This document shows positions 5,933-7,077 of a stretch of 7,077 bases of DNA, piece by piece. Location: the NCBI GenBank assembly GCA_017477005.1, contig JAFUXY010000290.1, forward strand, positions 1 through 7,077, in the 5' to 3' direction. The notes below the pieces were generated by a model. The model worked only from the letters and a program-made list of their open reading frames with translations, had not been told where the DNA came from and made no database searches. Position 1 is the first letter of the stretch. Every line of letters begins with the position of its first letter. The DNA is from Lachnospiraceae bacterium (GTDB lineage Bacteria; Bacillota; Clostridia; Lachnospirales; Lachnospiraceae). The position numbers and the translations under genes are program-made.

Positions 5933-6595
5933 ATGGAGCGAGAAGTCAGAGAAAACCTGCGTTACCGCGTGCTGTTCACGCGCACCGAGAAGCAGACGAG
6001 GCTCGCGGAAGCCCTCTCGGAGCTGCTGCCCGAGGGGCGGGGGCGCGCCTTCGTCCCCCTGGTGGAGAACTACCGGCGGGACAGGAGGGAAGTGGAGCGG
6101 AAGGCCCTCTTCCCGGGCTACGTGTTCCTGCACACGGACATCGGGTTCGCGGGGATCCACGAGCTCGCCGCGAAAAGCCGGGAGAGGATGAGCGCCGCCG
6201 CGGTGCGGGAGCTCGGGCGGCTGAAATGGCACGGAGACGAGCCGCCCGAGGAGGGCGAAGCAGCGGAGGAGAACGACCTGTCGGACGGCGAGGCGGCCTT
6301 CCTGGAGAGGATACTCGGGGGCGGCACGGTGCTCCGGATGTCGGAGTGCTACCAGGACGGCAAGGGGTTCGTGGTGATGAAGGGGCCGCTCGCGGGGCTG
6401 GAGAGCCAGATACGGAAGGTCGACAAGCACAACCGGAGGGCGGTGCTGAAGTCGAGGCTGCTGGGGAGGAACGTGGTTGCGGGACTCTGGGTCAGGCCGA
6501 AGGCGGCGTTCTTCGAAGGGAACGTCGGGGAGCTGCCGGACGGCTCGGAGGTAGACCTGGCGGGGCTTGAAGAGAAGATGATGGGTGGAAAATAG
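5933..6595 (+). CDS. loaP: NusG-paralogue transcription antiterminator, LoaP/UpxY type
   Basis: The protein has 220 residues. The NGN domain covers about 9-90, with YRVLFTRTEKQTRLAEAL, then FVPLVENYRRDRREVERKALF and the signature FPGYVFLHTD (60-69). A KOW motif follows at about 144-173 (GKGFVVMKGPLAGLESQIRKV, then the basic KHNRRAVLK stretch). A Glu-rich linker at 102-116 separates the two. Specialised NusG paralogues bind RNA polymerase and suppress termination or pausing in particular long operons; LoaP members are typically encoded inside or beside polysaccharide or antibiotic operons. The start at 5933 is chosen because AGGGAGG lies at 5922-5928 and homology begins there. The same frame is open back to 5738, but that part crosses the invertible segment and looks non-coding. 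Position between an invertible promoter and a capsule-type gene suggests dedicated control of that operon. The housekeeping NusG is less likely, since it sits beside secE and rplK and has a different context. Confidence 0.87.
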   Translation: MEREVRENLRYRVLFTRTEKQTRLAEALSELLPEGRGRAFVPLVENYRRDRREVERKALFPGYVFLHTDIGFAGIHELAAKSRERMSAAAVRELGRLKWHGDEPPEEGEAAEENDLSDGEAAFLERILGGGTVLRMSECYQDGKGFVVMKGPLAGLESQIRKVDKHNRRAVLKSRLLGRNVVAGLWVRPKAAFFEGNVGELPDGSEVDLAGLEEKMMGGK

Positions 6596-6659
6596 GATGA
6601 TGGCTGGGGTAATCGGCTTGCCGTTCCCCGGGCTCTGATTCCGGTCACAGGGAAGGCGT

Positions 6660-6721
6660 GCCCGGCTTCGGGAGGCGGAGAAAGAGGCTCCGCGTGGCGA
6701 AGCCATGCCCGGGAGCCGGGC
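6660..6721 (+). other. GC-rich nested RNA structure with competing pairings
   Basis: GGCTTCG (6664-6670) pairs with CGAAGCC (6698-6704), and inside it GCGGAG (6675-6680) pairs with CTCCGC (6688-6693) around the loop AAAGAGG. An alternative outer stem pairs GCCCGGC (6660-6666) with GCCGGGC (6715-6721). CCCGG (6708-6712) can instead pair with CCGGG (6716-6720). Several of these exclude one another, as in attenuators and antiterminator targets. It lies in the untranslated gap between loaP and the phosphatase gene. Confidence 0.5.
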
Positions 6722-6780
6722 CGCGGCGGGATTCCGGGAACGGGATCGGGCTGCCTGTTCCGCGCCGCGGGTTTCCTTCT
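6721..6780 (+). terminator. Candidate attenuator hairpin upstream of the polysaccharide genes
   Basis: CCGCGGCG (6721-6728) pairs perfectly with CGCCGCGG (6763-6770). An inner stem, GGAAC (6737-6741) with GTTCC (6757-6761), encloses a 15-nt loop. The tail is pyrimidine-rich but interrupted (GTTTCCTTCTTCT, 6771-6783), so it is a weak or conditional terminator at best. Its place just after a LoaP-type gene makes it a plausible target for antitermination. The first stem base overlaps the preceding structure, so the two may compete. Confidence 0.42.
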
Positions 6781-6829
6781 TCTATCTTGAAGACAACGTA
6801 TTTCCTGCTTCCACCTAAAGATAACATAT

Positions 6830-7077
6830 ATGGTAATAGATTTTCACACGCATGTATTGCCGGGCATCGACGACGGGGCGAGGGACTTGGAAACCTCCAT
6901 CGAAATGCTCGATAAGATGAAGAAGCAGGGGGTGGACTTGGTCGTTGCCACTCCCCATTTTTATGCGGACAGGATGACGGTGGACGGCTTCCTGAAAAAC
7001 CGAGAAAAGGCGTTCGAGGCCGTGGAGTCCCGCCGCAGGGACGGCTGGCCGAAGGTAATGAAAGGCGCCGAGGTGGC
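6830..7077 (+). CDS. cpsB: PHP-family tyrosine phosphatase of the CpsB/CapC/YwqE type, N-terminal part (runs off window)
   Basis: The first 82 codons are present; the family is usually about 240-260 residues. The N-terminus MVIDFHTHVLPGIDDGARD carries the metal-binding HxH (His6, His8) and the family-typical LPGIDDGA. VVATPHFY brings His43, and GAEV at the edge brings the expected glutamate (Glu81). Members are manganese-dependent phosphotyrosine phosphatases that dephosphorylate the BY-kinase controlling chain length and export of capsule or exopolysaccharide, and they normally stand near the front of such operons. The ribosome site before the ATG is weak (only AAAG at about 6817-6820), so translation may depend on folding of the structured leader upstream. 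The name cpsB is a family label; ywqE and capC are equivalents. Confidence 0.88.
   Translation, partial: MVIDFHTHVLPGIDDGARDLETSIEMLDKMKKQGVDLVVATPHFYADRMTVDGFLKNREKAFEAVESRRRDGWPKVMKGAEV

Noticed and set aside
6597..6638. Short leader peptide starting ATGATG just after loaP
   Set aside because: It encodes about 13 codons with no clear ribosome site of its own and no regulatory codon run, so it is probably chance.
1..7077. CRISPR array or rRNA genes
   Set aside because: No regularly spaced direct repeats and no rRNA-like conserved stretches were seen.

Overview
The window looks chromosomal and most likely comes from an anaerobic member of the Bacillota. A Selenomonas-like Negativicute is my best guess, but it rests on gene-family content and moderate GC only. 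The left part (1-2541) is ordinary core genome. It holds the 3' portion of murA (peptidoglycan synthesis), then an HD-GYP c-di-GMP phosphodiesterase 12 bp downstream, probably in the same operon. A complete tRNA-Gly(GCC) follows, with its own consensus promoter, a leader hairpin and a terminator.

The middle part (2542-4590) is accessory. It holds a minus-strand remnant of an AAA-ATPase-like/PD-(D/E)XK protein that has lost two internal blocks, and an intact minus-strand aldo/keto reductase. A gene-poor stretch of 338 bp leads to the next unit.

The right part (4591-7077) is the notable one. In order it contains a serine recombinase with a long C-terminal extension, an AT-rich 129-bp segment bounded by two 32-bp inverted repeats (30/32 identical), a NusG-paralogue antiterminator of the LoaP type, a GC-rich structured leader, and the start of a CpsB/CapC/YwqE-family PHP phosphatase. 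That phosphatase is typical of the head of capsule or exopolysaccharide operons. The inverted repeats are themselves dyad-symmetric, with 12-bp arms around an asymmetric 8-bp core. This is the layout expected of serine-invertase crossover sites. The segment carries a promoter (perfect TTGACA, 17-bp spacer, TAAAGT) that points left, away from the polysaccharide genes.

My reading is a self-contained phase-variation module. The recombinase flips a promoter, and in the ON orientation that promoter would drive loaP and the capsule/EPS genes. LoaP would then help polymerase read through terminators or structured leaders such as the one at 6660-6780. The sequence shown is in the predicted OFF orientation. 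The logic resembles the Bacteroides fragilis capsule loci (invertible promoter followed by a NusG-like UpxY gene), but in a Bacillota-type setting with the invertase encoded next to its target.
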